This document shows positions 23,441 through 34,199 of a stretch of 64,000 bases of DNA, in pieces; the stretch's first letter is position 1; every line of letters starts with the position of its first letter. Location: the NCBI GenBank assembly GCA_031002005.1, contig CM061921.1, positions 144,183,283 to 144,247,282 of the forward strand, given 5' to 3'. A program made the position numbers and the translations under genes. Below the pieces are notes generated by a model. The model made no database searches and was not told the DNA's origin. It worked only from the letters and a program-made list of their open reading frames with translations. The stretch is from Vandiemenella viatica (taxonomy: Eukaryota > Arthropoda > Insecta > Orthoptera > Morabidae).

Positions 23441-23683
23441 TTACCTTAAATCCATACACAAATTCCGATATTTTGCGTCACTTACTTGTACGTATTTGGT
23501 TGTTACAACTGTTCTCAGTGCATTGTTTACTAATTCTTCTGTGTCCGACATAGAAACCGTATGCTGCGTTGGTAGTTGTACAATGGCTCCAGCCATTACT
23601 CCATTAATTTCTTCTGCCATCGCTTTGTGTGACTCTAAGGGAATAAGTAAGTAGACAGTTTGAACCGATGGACACTTAATCAC
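23441..23683 (-). CDS. Possible isolated exon, unknown protein
   Basis: On the minus strand, a pyrimidine-rich stretch ending in TTCCCTTAG (about 23635-23643) precedes AGTCACACAAAGCGATGGCAG. The frame then reads MAEEINGVMAGAIVQLPTQH and onward to TTKYVQ. Two donor-like sites follow: CAA-GTAAGT near 23490 and AAG-GTAAGG near 23442. An acceptor, an open ATG-starting frame and a donor over roughly 150-200 bp look like an exon. No domain is recognised and the sites may be chance. Confidence 0.22.
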   Translation of the reverse strand: MIKCPSVQTVYLLIPLESHKAMAEEINGVMAGAIVQLPTQHTVSMSDTEELVNNALRTVVTTKYVQVSDAKYRNLCMDLR

Positions 23684-23689
23684 ACAAAA

Positions 23690-24335
23690 CCATCACAAAG
23701 ATTAAAGTAAAGTCACAACACAGAAGAATTTTTCACTGTCTTCGCAGAAGACTACGTTCCAGAAAAGTAACTGCCGCGAACTTAATGTTTCACGAAGTGA
23801 AATGAGCTGCTCAGCATATATTTATGGGATATCGACTTTTCCTTACTCGTTGCTTACAATACTGTACAGTTCTTGCCGTTTACCTTTAGTCGCCATTTAT
23901 CACACCACATTAAAAATAACGTTGTCGTCTCGTTGGATATCTTGACTACCTTTTTCAGTAGACAGATGAAACAGACCCACCGCATGCTTTCTTTAAATCA
24001 TAACAAAATCTGCGTCGGGCAGATGGAACTATGCATTATCACACTTGTTGACATTATTACGAAACTCAGCGATACACATTCAACTAATACACGTAACAGC
24101 AAGTGATAATTTCAAAATAATCCGCATGAATCCCAAAGAAAATTTAACCATTTCAGCGAGTGTTACGTTTTGTACATTTTTTGTTGTTTTTCTGTGCCAG
24201 ACATGAATTTCTGTCTGCTTTCTTAGTTACCAAATTCAAGCCACAGTAAAATGAGAAATATAGCAGAAACTCTTTCAGGCTGAATTTAATTTACTCTTTG
24301 TGGGATTACATTCAATACGAAAATTAATATTTCTG
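23690..24335. other. No recognised feature
   Basis: AT-rich DNA. A 77-codon plus-strand frame at 23873-24106 has no motif. Confidence 0.45.
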
Positions 24336-24339
24336 TTAT

Positions 24340-24592
24340 TTTTTTTTACTTATGGCTTTACGCCTCGTCGACGTCGAGGTCATTAGAGGCGGGATGGGAC
24401 TGCGGACAAGGAACGAGAAGGAATTTGGCCATGGCCTTTTTGAAGGAAGCATACCGGCATTCGCCTGAAGTGATTTGGGGAAACCATGGAAAACCCAAAT
24501 CTGGATGCCCGGACGGCGATTCGAGCTGGCGTCCTCCCGAATGCGAGGCCAGAGCGTTAACTGCTCACCCACCATGCTCGGAATAATAGTTC
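24340..24592 (-). mobile_element. SINE family A, well-preserved copy
   Basis: Read on the minus strand it has the head GTGGGTGAGCAGTTAACGCT, then AGCTCGAATCGCC at the B box. The core CAAATCACTTCAGGCGAATG and the end CGACGAGGCGTAAAGCCATA follow, with an A tail (T run at 24341-24349). It is one of the clearest copies and is useful as a family reference. Confidence 0.85.
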
Positions 24593-24744
24593 TGTCTCTC
24601 ACAGTAGAACTGAAGGCTATTTGTATCCGTTGATTATGTTGTATATATTCTTGTAGCTGTAGACGTCGACTCAGGTAATCTTATTATAAGGAGTGCCTGA
24701 TACAAATGAAGCATTTACTTGCATAACATTGGCAGAGACCCGCC

Positions 24745-24895
24745 AGTGTGGTTAAGTGCGTTAAGGCGCAGGTATTACGGGATCAGGTTCCAGGCACAGT
24801 GATATCGGTTTTTAGGCTGTTCCGCGCGGTCACCTAGCGAATGCTCAGATGGTCCACAACCATCGCGGTATAAACTACACATTTCATTTTAAAAA
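24745..24895 (+). mobile_element. SINE family C
   Basis: Head with GTGTGGTTAAGTGCGTTAAG (A-box-like) and CAGGTTCCAGGC (B-box-like). The body follows with CGGTTTTTAGGCTGTTCC, GTCACCTAGCGAATGCT, CAGATGGTCC and AAACTACACATTTC. It matches 13605-13780 and, inverted, 36765-36897. Confidence 0.65.
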
Positions 24896-25017
24896 ATAGA
24901 CTTATAATACACATGGCATCACAAACATTCCACCCTTCTGTTAACCGTTCCAGATCGAAAAAATCTGTTTCTAATTACGGTGGGGCTCCCCTCGCGTCTT
25001 GATTCCCACCAGCTACC

Positions 25018-25664
25018 TAAAAAGTTTGTTAAAAAACAACGGGAATTTTCATGTTTTGGAAATAATTTTATTAATTAGATTACATCGATGTTATCACCTT
25101 CAAAATAGTCCCCATTAGATATTATACATAGCGCTTCATCCAATCCCCAAAACACTTCTGGAACTCGATCTTTGGGATAGTATCGGGCCCTTTCAGCGAT
25201 GCACCTTTAATCTCACCTACGCTTGTAAAACCACTGCCCTTCAATGTACACCTTTATTTTTGGGAACATGTCTGCTGAATATGGAGGCTGGGGCATCATT
25301 GTAGTGTTGTGTTTTGCCAAAAATTTACAAACAAGCAACGATGTGTGAGCAGATGCATTATCGTGATACAAAAGCAATTAATTGTTTTGCCAAAAATCCG
25401 AGCGGTTTTCTTCGGACTGTTTTACGCAAAGGTCGTTGAACTTGAAGGTAATATTCCTTTTTGACCGTTTGACTTTTTGGCAAGAACTTTATACAAATGA
25501 AAAATCGCCAACTGTATCAAAACACGTGTAATTCTTTTAACAGCTGACAAGAGACTAAAAAATCAATATAGCTCAAAATGTGTAGATACTTTTAAGACAT
25601 GTTTGCCAACAAAACAATGAAAAAATCATGTCAATCAGAAGTTACTTTCTGAACACACCTTGTA
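25018..25664 (-). mobile_element. mariner-like remnant, second family
   Basis: The right end, inverted, reads TACAAGGTGTGTTCAGAAAG and the left end keeps a decayed match (GTTTGTTAAAAAACAACGGG). The minus-strand reading gives DNASAHTSLLVCKFLAKHN, then MPQPPYSADM and a C-terminus ISNGDYFEGDNIDVI. This is the second-to-third Asp region and C-terminal end of a mariner-type transposase. The first Asp region is deleted and frameshifts are present. It is a different family from 19683-21008, because the ends and protein differ. Confidence 0.7.
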
Positions 25665-25850
25665 TGCACGCGTAGGCTACAGCGCCTGTAACGAGGGGAA
25701 AAAATGAATTCCGTCATCGTACTTAAAAATTCTGAAAAGTATTTATACTAGATTACACCTAAACCAATTTTTAGAGCAACTTTTCATGACTTTAATGCTT
25801 TTTCTAACCGTAAAGAATTTCTTCGTCAGGGGATTTCATAACTATATTAC

Positions 25851-26087
25851 GTTGCCGGCCCTGGCAGTGTAGGGGCTAGCACGCTGGCTTCGCATTGCAA
25901 GGGCCGCCGGTTCGAGTCCGGCCTCGGGCATGGGTGGTTTTAATTAAGTGTTGTGTTCGTCTTGTGCTGTCCTCACTGTAGTGTCCACAATATCATGATT
26001 AGAGCCTGATACAATACTCTGTACAAAACAAATTGGAGCTGGCTAAATGGTCGCAATGAACGAAGGCCATTAAAAAAAAAAAAAAAC
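25851..26087 (+). mobile_element. SINE family B with 9-bp target duplication
   Basis: The tRNA-like head has TAGGGGCTAGCACGCTGGCT (A-box region) and the B box GGTTCGAGTCC, followed by GGCCTCGGGCATGGGTGG. The body contains GTTGTGTTCGTCTTGTGC and GAGCTGGCTAAATGG, and it ends GGCCATT-(A)n. CTATATTAC occurs at 25842-25850 and again at 26088-26096, a perfect target duplication. It is a full-length, retroposed copy. Confidence 0.9.
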
Positions 26088-26099
26088 CTATATTACTTT

Positions 26100-26755
26100 C
26101 TGTCACTCGAAATTATCAACCCTATAGTTAATACTCTTTTATAACTAAAATAGTTTTCGCGTTGTTAGACCTTCTGTTTCAAAATTAAGTTTTTACCCCC
26201 CGTATGAATCCAGAACTTTGATGGATTGTTTCTTCCTCAAACTCCAAGTTACAGCTATCCAATTTTTTTTTTATCTATATACTGAATTAGATATGTGTTT
26301 TCCGTGTTAAGTCATAATCTAGTATCAATTCGAATCACATCTTAGAATCTTTATACTTATAAAGTTTTAATGATTCCTGTGCCATCATCAATTCTATTTT
26401 TATTTTTTTCTGAAATTTGTTTTCCGATTTCATAGTGGCTGGCGAGATATGAAGATGATTTCAACAACAATAATTAAAGACATCTGTACCATAAAGTAGG
26501 ACCTATGTGAGGAATTAGCTTTTTATGGTTAAAACTATTCTGCGATAATAGTTCATTTACATGCCAAGTTTCTTCTCATATTCGTCACGTACCATCGAGC
26601 TCATTTGCATTCCACTGACGTGTAAATTAATTTTCGTTTAAATGACAGCATTTGCGAGATTTCTACATTCGAATAATAATCGCCAGGTAACATTTAAATG
26701 TACTGTACATATCGATACCACAAGCAAAATGAGTTTATAAGAATAATTTTAGTCT
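26100..26755. other. No recognised feature
   Basis: AT-rich, T-run-rich sequence without supported features. Confidence 0.5.
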
Positions 26756-26756
26756 G

Positions 26757-26905
26757 CTACCGAACTTGGTGGCTGAGCGGGACGACACGGGTTCGAATCC
26801 CCATACGACAATGCAGATTTCGGTTTTTTATGGTTTCCCCAAATCACTCAAGGCGAATGCTAGGACACTTCCATCAAAAGGCGCTGCCAACTTTTTAATG
26901 GCATT
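26757..26905 (+). mobile_element. SINE family A, 5' part
   Basis: Head TTGGTGGCTGAGCGGGACGA, B box GGTTCGAATCCCC, then CCCAAATCACTCAAGGCGAA. The similarity fades after TTCCATCAAAAGGC. It is a 3'-incomplete or rearranged copy lying just before a separate, TSD-flanked insertion. Confidence 0.7.
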
Positions 26906-26942
26906 TGGCCATGTCAAGCATACAGCCTGCGCAATCGTGTTT

Positions 26943-27061
26943 GCCGTGATGCTTCCTTCAAAAAGGCCATTGCCGAATTCCTTCCCGTTCCTTGTGCCCA
27001 GTCCCATGTCGCCTCTAATGACCTTAGCCGTCGACGAGGCGTAAAGCAATAAGTAAAAAAA
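26943..27061 (+). mobile_element. SINE family A, 5'-truncated, 12-bp target duplication
   Basis: This starts within the family body (GATGCTTCCTTCAAAAAGGC) and runs through GCCTCTAATGACCTTAGCCG to the end GGCGTAAAGCAATAAGT-(A)n. GCAATCGTGTTT is present at 26931-26942 and again at 27062-27073. This perfect 12-bp duplication shows an independent retroposition of a 5'-truncated copy beside an older one. Confidence 0.85.
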
Positions 27062-27074
27062 GCAATCGTGTTTC

Positions 27075-27200
27075 TATTTGTCCCACAGTGTATGTGTGAT
27101 ATCTTCAGCATTACGTATTTCACAGTATGGACAACACAAAACGAACACAACACATAATTGAAAACACCCATGCCCTAGGCCGGACTGTAACCAGTGACCT
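27075..27200 (-). mobile_element. SINE family B, 5' part
   Basis: On the minus strand TCCGGCCTAGGGCATGGGTG, then TTTTCAATTATGTGTTGTG and TTCGTTTTGTGTTGTCC match family B. The tRNA-like head is incomplete at the right side. Confidence 0.6.
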
Positions 27201-27339
27201 AATTTTAACATTTATTCTCCTGTATTATGTTGAAATTAAATAAGGCACAATTTTTTCCGTTGCATCACAGAATTGAGGGGCGTTTTTATCATTTGTTAGG
27301 ACAAGCAACCAATCAGTTTAGCTGCACGCGTTAAATTAC

Positions 27340-27460
27340 CTGTTTCTGTATTACACGGGAGAGATACTGATTATGGTCTAAAGCTAGTTTTCCGTAACCA
27401 TCCCAGCGAAGGCTGTGGTGGTCCTCAATTTCCGCCTCAATAACTACAATTCCAGAGCTG
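27340..27460 (+). mobile_element. Possible SINE family C fragment
   Basis: GTTTTCCGTAACCATCCCAG, then GGTGGTCCTCAATTTCCGCC and TCAATAACTACAATTCC resemble the 3' half of family C. The head is not present. A low-certainty fragment. Confidence 0.35.
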
Positions 27461-27734
27461 GCGGATCACAGCGTCACATTCAGACGAGAAGAGATCGTCT
27501 GATTGGCCGCCTTCTGCGCCGTGACAGATTCCTCACAGCGATCGTGGACGGTGAATGGTGACATCGAAGGTCATAATGTGGATCAAAGAACAGATATAAG
27601 ATAAACCTACCACAATCAACTGAAAAGTAAGGCAAAGAGAAGAATGTAAATCTGCTTGATAACTAAAGTAGAAGAAGAACTGCACAACACATAAAATGTC
27701 AATGAACATAAATACCGGATACAAATAGAGGTAA

Positions 27735-28060
27735 GGTGTCTGGTGACTCAGTGGTTAAAAAGTCTGACTGCAGACCGAAAGCTCCCTGGTTCGAATCCCT
27801 GTCTCGTCGGGAATTTTCGAAAGCTCTTAACCCTACCTTTCCTGTATCTCAGCTACCTGTATAATGTGAAGTACGCCAGAATGCTGCCGTCGTTCGGATT
27901 CTACTTTAAAATGTAGGTCCCTTTTACCCGGTAGGATTACCGGGTAAGGTAAGGAGGAAAGGAACTGGCCGTCCTACCTCTGACACCAGCCTTAGTATGC
28001 CTCCTTCGGGAGGGTCCAACCAATCTTCGGATTGAGAAATGCGCGTATCTTCTTAACCAA
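27735..28060 (+). mobile_element. SINE family E, full-length-like
   Basis: The tRNA-like head has an A-box-like GACTCAGTGGTTAAAAAGTC and the B box GGTTCGAATCCC. The body runs AATGTGAAGTACGCCAGAAT, ATGTAGGTCCC, and TTACCGGGTAAGGTAAGGAG. The inverted homologue is at 22385-22570. The end near 28060 is not marked by a poly-A tail. Confidence 0.65.
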
Positions 28061-28114
28061 TAGTGGAAGTAGGCAATAACGTCAAACGAATCTTGTATGG
28101 CATAGAAAATAACA

Positions 28115-28795
28115 TGTAATGAACAGAGTATTATGTGTGTCGGGATACTTGGATTCTCACGATTACAAAGTTAACAATTCAGTTGTTGACACGGTAGACT
28201 CCCTGAAGTATCTAGTCGTAACAGTACAAAGCAACATGAAATGGGACTTGCACATAACTTCAGTCGTAGGTAAAGCTAATTCTAAACTACGTTTTATAGG
28301 TCGTATTTTGAGAAGTTGTAATGCTCATACAAAGGAAATTGCGTACAAAACACTAGTTCGTCCGCATTTGGAATACTGTTGTGCAATTTGGGATCCGTAT
28401 CGCAAGGGATTGATTGATACATTGGAGAAGGTACAGAGGAGAGCCGCTCGATTCGTGACCACTAGTTACAGTCCTTATGTAAGTGTCACAGAGCTGATAC
28501 GTGGGTTGGGCTGGGATTGTTTGGCGGACAGACGACGTCGTTTTCGTTTGAATTTCTTGGAGAATATGCGAAATCTTTAATTTACGAGTGCAACGAAATA
28601 CTTCTTCCGCCAACCTGTTTAGGTCGCAATGGCAGGAGGGATAAGATTAGAGAAATAAGATGCCGTATTGATAAATTTATGTATTCTTTCTTTCCTCGTT
28701 CTGTTCGGGGTTAGAATGCACTTAATTAGGATTGGTGCTTAGCACCCTCTGCCACCCACAGTAATTGTGAATTGTAGAGTATAGATGTAGATGTA
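28115..28795 (+). pseudogene. LINE 3' end (family 1), reverse transcriptase C-terminus
   Basis: A 153-codon open stretch (28119-28580) reads VVDTVDSLKYLVVTVQSNMK, KANSKLRFIGRIL, LVRPHLEYCCAIWDPYRKG, and KVQRRAARFV. This is the conserved thumb and C-terminal part of a non-LTR reverse transcriptase. A frameshift near 28575 is followed by a second frame with DKFMYSFFPRSVRG. The 3' end has AGCACCCTCTGCCACCCAC, then GTGAATTGTAGAGTATAG and an ATGTAGATGTAGATG tail. The polymerase core is missing, so it is 5'-truncated. It is the best preserved of the three family 1 copies. Confidence 0.8.
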
Positions 28796-28799
28796 GATG

Positions 28800-30330
28800 A
28801 GTGAGTTTTATATTTTGTAACACTCTGTTATTTTCGGAATGCAGCCAGTATTTCAGTTTGAACAAAAAGAAGATATGAACATTTTGCAGTTTTCAAGACA
28901 GAAATGTTTCAATTTTGATAATTGCGCTGTATAAAGCTTTCCATTAAGCGGTTTATTGATTGCTGAATATATTTCAAGCGCAAGGTGCAGCTACCAATGA
29001 CTCAGGGCACGTGAATGCTGTGACAGGATTAATTAAGACGCAAAATTTTGCAGTCTTAACTTATTCCACGAGACATCAAATCAGTGGTAAGAAATAATTC
29101 CGGATACCGATGTTTATTGTCGCCAAAATCAATCTATAAATTAGTAATGTTAATCCATTAGCGTAAATATTTATTAATATTTTAACACTTCAAACAGGAT
29201 TAAATTGTTATTGTTTTCCGTAAACGTTTAGATCGTATGCTCTAAAACTCCTTGCCGTAGATGTCGACACGAGGTGTGTATGAAATCAGAATAATAGGAA
29301 GTGTTTATTAGTTCCCACAACATGAATCAGAAGATGTGATCCCTTATAAACTGAAGCATTGTATATTTTCTTGTTTATCTTTATCAAAAGCGATGTGAAG
29401 TACTCCATTTATATCAAAGCGATTCGTATCATATAATGAATAAAGAGTACGTCTTGCAGAGTGACATGACCCATTTGACTAGACAGGATGTGCCGCTTCC
29501 CCCTCCTTCCTCATTAACGGACCACATAATGTTGTTTCTTCCTGTCGAAGGGGGCTGATAATATTGTTACACACCGGATGCAGGTCGATACGGTACACTA
29601 ATATCACCTGACGGACGTCGAATGACGTACGTTCCTCTTGCAATTTCACCTCAAAATCATAGTTGATTCACTGCTCCCGTGAACATGACAATATTCTATT
29701 TCAGTAGCGAAAATTATGAGATGGATCCAATCACTTCATCCCAAATTTTACATTTAAAAGTGATTCATTATTACTTCACAGAATGAGTAAAATTTAATTT
29801 TTCTACAACTTTTGGTTAGTGAACGATAACAAAAATCGGCCACTGCCTATTAAATTCGCTCACGAAGCGTATAGCCTAACCCTCCACCATACCAGCAACT
29901 TGTGTTGACAGTACTTTCATCACCCTGCCTCGCTCCATAAAGTGAGGAGACACCGACCAGAAGTGGATGACTTTCGTCAAACGCTGCATTACGTACGTTA
30001 AGCGCTCTACTGGGCTGTGTTAAGCACGCGCTAGTTGCATTATCACCCAACTAATACTCAGTTGATCGCAATGGAGTGTACTCCAATGGACATCCATTGC
30101 TTTAATTTGGTTCGACGAATGTGAGAAAGAATTAATAGTTGTAAGGATCATTAAAGAGTCAGTCTTATCCCTCCATTTGTGTTCATCTCGTCGTTGCGCC
30201 TTATAAACAGAGGGAGCAGCTTAATTTCGCTGTTAATCATACATAAATAGGCGACGTAAACAAAACCCATAATAGTTGTGAATCTATCTTACCGTTACGC
30301 TTGGACCTTCAGTTTGTTGTAGTTGCCCGT
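28800..30330. other. No recognised feature
   Basis: 1.5 kb of AT-rich DNA. The 66-codon minus frame at 29850-30050 has no motif. No repeat match was noticed elsewhere in the window. Confidence 0.5.
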
Positions 30331-30331
30331 T

Positions 30332-30719
30332 GGGGGACATCCATAAATTACGTGAGGCGTTTTTCCGGATTTTCGGACCCCCCTCCCCACTCTGGTGAAA
30401 CTTTGTGAGATCTGGTCCCGTGAGACACCCCCCCCCCCCCTACAGATCGGCTTCGCAACTTTTTGAGACCTTTTTTCTTTAGGTCTAACGATCCCAAAGC
30501 CTGTTACACTCTCACTTTTCGACGAAGTACCCCCCTAAAATTGACTTTCGCGTCATTTGTAGACTTTTTTATTTTTTTTTTGTATTTTAGCTTTACAGTC
30601 TAACAGAAATTTAAAAAATCAACATGAGATTTCCGTTGACCCCCCCTCCCCCTTGGTGAGATTTCCCTGGACCCCCCCCCCCCTTTTTATTCCACCTCAC
30701 GTAATTTATGGACGCCCCC
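30332..30719. mobile_element. C-rich MITE (family G), TCCATAAATTACGTGAGG ends
   Basis: The left end GGGGGACATCCATAAATTAC mirrors the right end GTAATTTATGGACGCCCCC; both continue with GTGAGG inward. The interior contains repeated C-runs and phrases such as GTGAAACTTTGTGAGATC and GGTGAGATTTCCCTGG. A relative with the same terminal logic lies at 33794-34196. There is no coding capacity, and the target duplication is not clear here. Confidence 0.65.
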
Positions 30720-30906
30720 TTATGTATCAAGGTCCTCTTGCCTTACAGTTGCTACAACCAGCCCAGAACCTGTACTTAGGCGCAATCATCTGTGAAACGT
30801 GTAATCTGTGCAATGTATACCAATGGTTTGCGAAGAGGAAACTGGGGACAGTGATCGTACTGATATATATTGTCTGTGGTGATTTTAAAATAAAATAATA
30901 AAAAAA

Positions 30907-31131
30907 TTGGCATTCGGCCTTGTAGCCATTCAGCCAGCAACTGTGTTTCTTTTATTCTTCAAGTGTGTGTATAGAATCTTCTCGTGTTGTTATTGATGGT
31001 AACTAGTGACAGGATAACACAGAACGGACACAACACTTAATTAAAACCACCCATGCCCTAGGCCGGACTCGAACCGGTGACCCTTGCAACGCGAAGTCAA
31101 CTCGCTAGCCCCGCGCTATTGGGGCCGGCGA
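30907..31131 (-). mobile_element. SINE family B
   Basis: On the minus strand the head has GGGGCTAGCGAGTTGACTTC, the B box GGTTCGAGTCC and GCCTAGGGCATGGGTGG. The 3' part has GCTGGCTGAATGGCTACAAG and GGCCGAATGCCAA. It is a nearly full-length copy without an obvious remaining A tail. Confidence 0.7.
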
Positions 31132-31224
31132 TATTTTTAAATGTAAAATGGTGTTCTGCATGCTGAGTTTGTATAGTGATAAAAGAAGAGAGAGGGAGAA
31201 GCCCGTGTTCGTCCATTCAGGCAT

Positions 31225-31440
31225 ACTCCGGGTTACGAGTTTAAAGTATCCATCAACAGTGTAGTTAGCACTTTCTCCATACACATTGCGGAGGGGTTTG
31301 GGATTTAACACCAGGTTTTTGGTGCCCAGTCTGTTGAGTAGGAATTCTGTATCCCACCCTGCTGGTTTCCATGAAAGTCTCTCCCACCATCGGTGATGGA
31401 ACCAGCTAACACCCTGATGAACGCTGGACACAAATGGTGC
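31225..31440 (-). mobile_element. Dispersed repeat family F
   Basis: Shares CTCCATACACATTGCGGAGG, GGTGCCCAGTCTGTTGA, CCCACCCTGCTGG, and AACCAGCTAACACC with 3640-3950. It lies just beyond the SINE B copy. Confidence 0.5.
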
Positions 31441-31757
31441 AATAACGAACTGAGCAAACTGGGGAATATACCGAGAAATTGATAGACTAAACACGAAAGT
31501 CTACATAAACTAAAATCACAGTCAGTTTCGAGCTGCGCAAGGGTGGTCCGATAGATTTAGATGTACATTGACCAGAAATCTTTCTAATATCATATTTAGT
31601 GCAACGAAATAACAAATCCGTCACATTCTTTTGCGGATTATGTAGAAATTTGGAAAAACAATGGGTAAAATTTCAAATTGCCACGTGTGGAGAGAGTGCA
31701 CCAACAACTGATAGTGTGTGATAGATCAAACGTTTATTAGAAACATTTCTGTGCTTC

Positions 31758-32446
31758 TCATTCCATCGATCGTACTCCATAAGTAGATGTTAAATAAACA
31801 GCAATTACATCCTGTAATAAGACACGAATTCCATTTATTTCGACTTTTGATTGCATACTCACGTTAAATTTAGCGGCCGAGTCCCAAAACAGTCTTTTAA
31901 AGAAAATAATAGTATATAATGATGTACACAATAAATGATCGCTTCCGTAGCGGAAAGAACTCAATTTTTCAATAATTCTCGATAGGAAATTGCAATATCC
32001 TGTGTTCAGAGTCCGATAAAATTTTAAAAACTGATTACTTTTTGTCTGCATTTGCTTCTCCATTTCCAAAGGAAGAAACATTTAGATGGATCATAGGCTT
32101 ATGGTACGTCCTGACTACACGAGTCGAAACAGATTTGCGTTAACATCGATCTAGACGGTTGCTTGATCGATTCCCTCTCTAGTATGTGTGGTATTAATTG
32201 TTTTATTCCTTCTGCGATAGTCATAACATTTGTTATTAACACTTTGTAATAACGTATATTGAGTCTAACAAAACACAAAATTTTACTGCCAGTATGACTT
32301 ACATTACCATCTTCTATTAAATTATTGAAGACAAAATTATTGATATTAAGACTAAAATGCTGTGAATGAAAACTTCTGACAGGTTGATAGTTTAGAAGAT
32401 TACAAAGGTACGCTATTGCCAAATTTTTGGTAATGAGTTCTAACAC
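31758..32446 (-). CDS. Two adjacent unassigned open frames
   Basis: Minus-strand frames of 115 codons (32446-32099) and 107 codons (32081-31758) follow one another with a 17-bp gap. The first begins MLELITKNLAIAYLC and ends near QICFDSCSQDVP. The second begins MFLPLEMEKQMQTK. No domain, signal peptide or repeat identity is apparent. Two long frames on one strand in AT-rich DNA is mildly suggestive of a decayed coding unit. Chance is quite possible. Confidence 0.15.
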
Positions 32447-32449
32447 TAA

Positions 32450-33790
32450 TTACTGAAGTAAGAACTTCAATGACGGCGTGTGGGTTGAGAAATGAACCAG
32501 CTGCGTTGCGTTACGCTGATGTGCTCACAATGCAGTGTTCACACTGTGGCGACACGCAATGGCGCATGCGCCATGTGTCAGCCGGCCGTAGACAGGCATT
32601 GGTGCATGCTGAAGTTGGTATTCTAAGTAAATTTATCGGTTTTTATGAGAAAGTTTCAGATAATTATACACACCGTCGGTAGGATAGTCTCAAATGTTGC
32701 TGAAACGCACTGAAAATGGTCCTCAGCGTTTCATTAAACTGTATAATAAACCTTTAAATTAAGGAATATTATACATGTGATAAAAATGTTTGCTGCTTAC
32801 TAAATTTACCTTTCTGTACATGTCGGTGCTTGTATGAATTTAATTTGTTGCCACTTTTACAGTATTGCTCCGTATGGTGACAACTAAGAATTACACTCTC
32901 GAGAATACCCATCACAAGAAATGATCTCATTGAATAACGAAAATCTTAGAAGGGAATAGAATCGGAGCGTTCCTTGAAAAAAGAACACGGTCTGTTGTAC
33001 TTCTCGCTGCAAACTTTTTTTTTATCTTTAATGATTCTCTTACTCTGATTTTTTCTTTTCAACAACTCGCTATTTTGTAACTGAAACAATGTCACCCGTA
33101 ACTTCCGGGTGGTGTATAACGTATTATAGAAGCCTATCTTTGACCGCGTGCCTCATTCCTCTTGTGTATATTTGATCGCAGCTACAATCGATTTGATACA
33201 CGTCAGTCGTCTATAAATTATTTTCATATTTGGGACAGACGATCAAATCCAATTTTCACCGACCTTGTAATCATTTCCTGTATTCGCTATTGATTTTGTA
33301 CGTCACCACTTTGCCGCAAGGTGAGATCGCTACACCTTACATTCACTGTCCATCGTCCTCTTTTTTCAGTTACCTGCTAGGAATGAGAATTTTTAAAACT
33401 GCTAGCTGAAAAAGTTAACCCAAAACTCCTCTTTGATTTAGCATTTGTCCTATCTGAATGTCTGAAATATGATAGCTTTACAGCTGTGTTGTGATGGGGT
33501 GTGGGAGACTGTATTCTCGCCTGTGAGAGACAGGGATCCATTTACTCTCCTTTCATGTGAAGAAGAATGCAGCTACCGCAACAACAGTTCTGGGAAAAGA
33601 GCTTGCAAGAAAATACCTGACACCAATACTCAGTCCAATTGTCCTGCCCACGTTACACGTGCCTTTCAAAATAGAACTGCCTTATCCACTCGTGCATACG
33701 CATATCCAACAGTATCAGGAAGGAGTATACTGGTATTTATTATATCGTCTACAGGATATCGCACTTGATTGTAGTTATTCTTCCATGAAG
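32450..33790. other. No recognised feature
   Basis: 1.3 kb without supported genes. A GC-richer patch at 32470-32620 holds the palindrome TGGCGCATGCGCCA. Positions 33525-33560 (ACAGGGATCCATTTACTC) partly match 34688-34722, an unclassified small repeat pair. Confidence 0.4.
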
Positions 33791-33793
33791 TAA

Positions 33794-34196
33794 GGGAGCG
33801 TCCATAAACCACGTAGCTCCAATTTGGCCTCCTGTGAATCTCTCCCCCTCCCCCCACGTAGCCCTACGTGGCTTTTACTTCTACCCCCCTCCCCCCCTCC
33901 CCTCCCCCCCACGTAGCACGTAACTTTGTTCCCTTTTGATTCCAGAAGACATTTTGTACTGTTTTCTCCTGTCAGACTATTGTAAATTACATACGGAGAT
34001 AATTAAATGACGGAAATAAATATTCACATGCTGTTGTGGGTTCTGCTCCTCATTTTAACTGTGAAAAATGTTAGGAAAGGAATGCTACGTGACCTGGCTC
34101 GCAAACCCCCCCCCCCCCCCCCCAACGTAGCTCAGCGTAGCCAACCAGCCGGCCCCCCCCCCCTTGGACTGAAACACGTAGTTTGAGCACGCTCCC
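33794..34196. mobile_element. C-rich MITE (family G) with TAA duplication
   Basis: Ends GGGAGCGTCCATAAACCACG and, inverted from the right, GGGAGCGTGCTCAAACTACG. TAA flanks both sides (33791-33793 and 34197-34199). The interior is built from CACGTAGC-type blocks and very long C-runs (about 34107-34123 and 34151-34164). A 3-bp target of this form fits PIF/Harbinger-like or Zator-like elements, which is inference. It has no coding capacity. Its relative is 30332-30719. Confidence 0.65.
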
Positions 34197-34199
34197 TAA

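Noticed and set aside
25870..25935. tRNA-like cloverleaf region with GGTTCGAGTCC and an A-box-like segment
   Set aside because: The same head recurs in five SINE B copies followed by a common body, A tail and target duplication, so it is a SINE promoter rather than a functional tRNA gene. The same applies to the family A, C, D and E heads.
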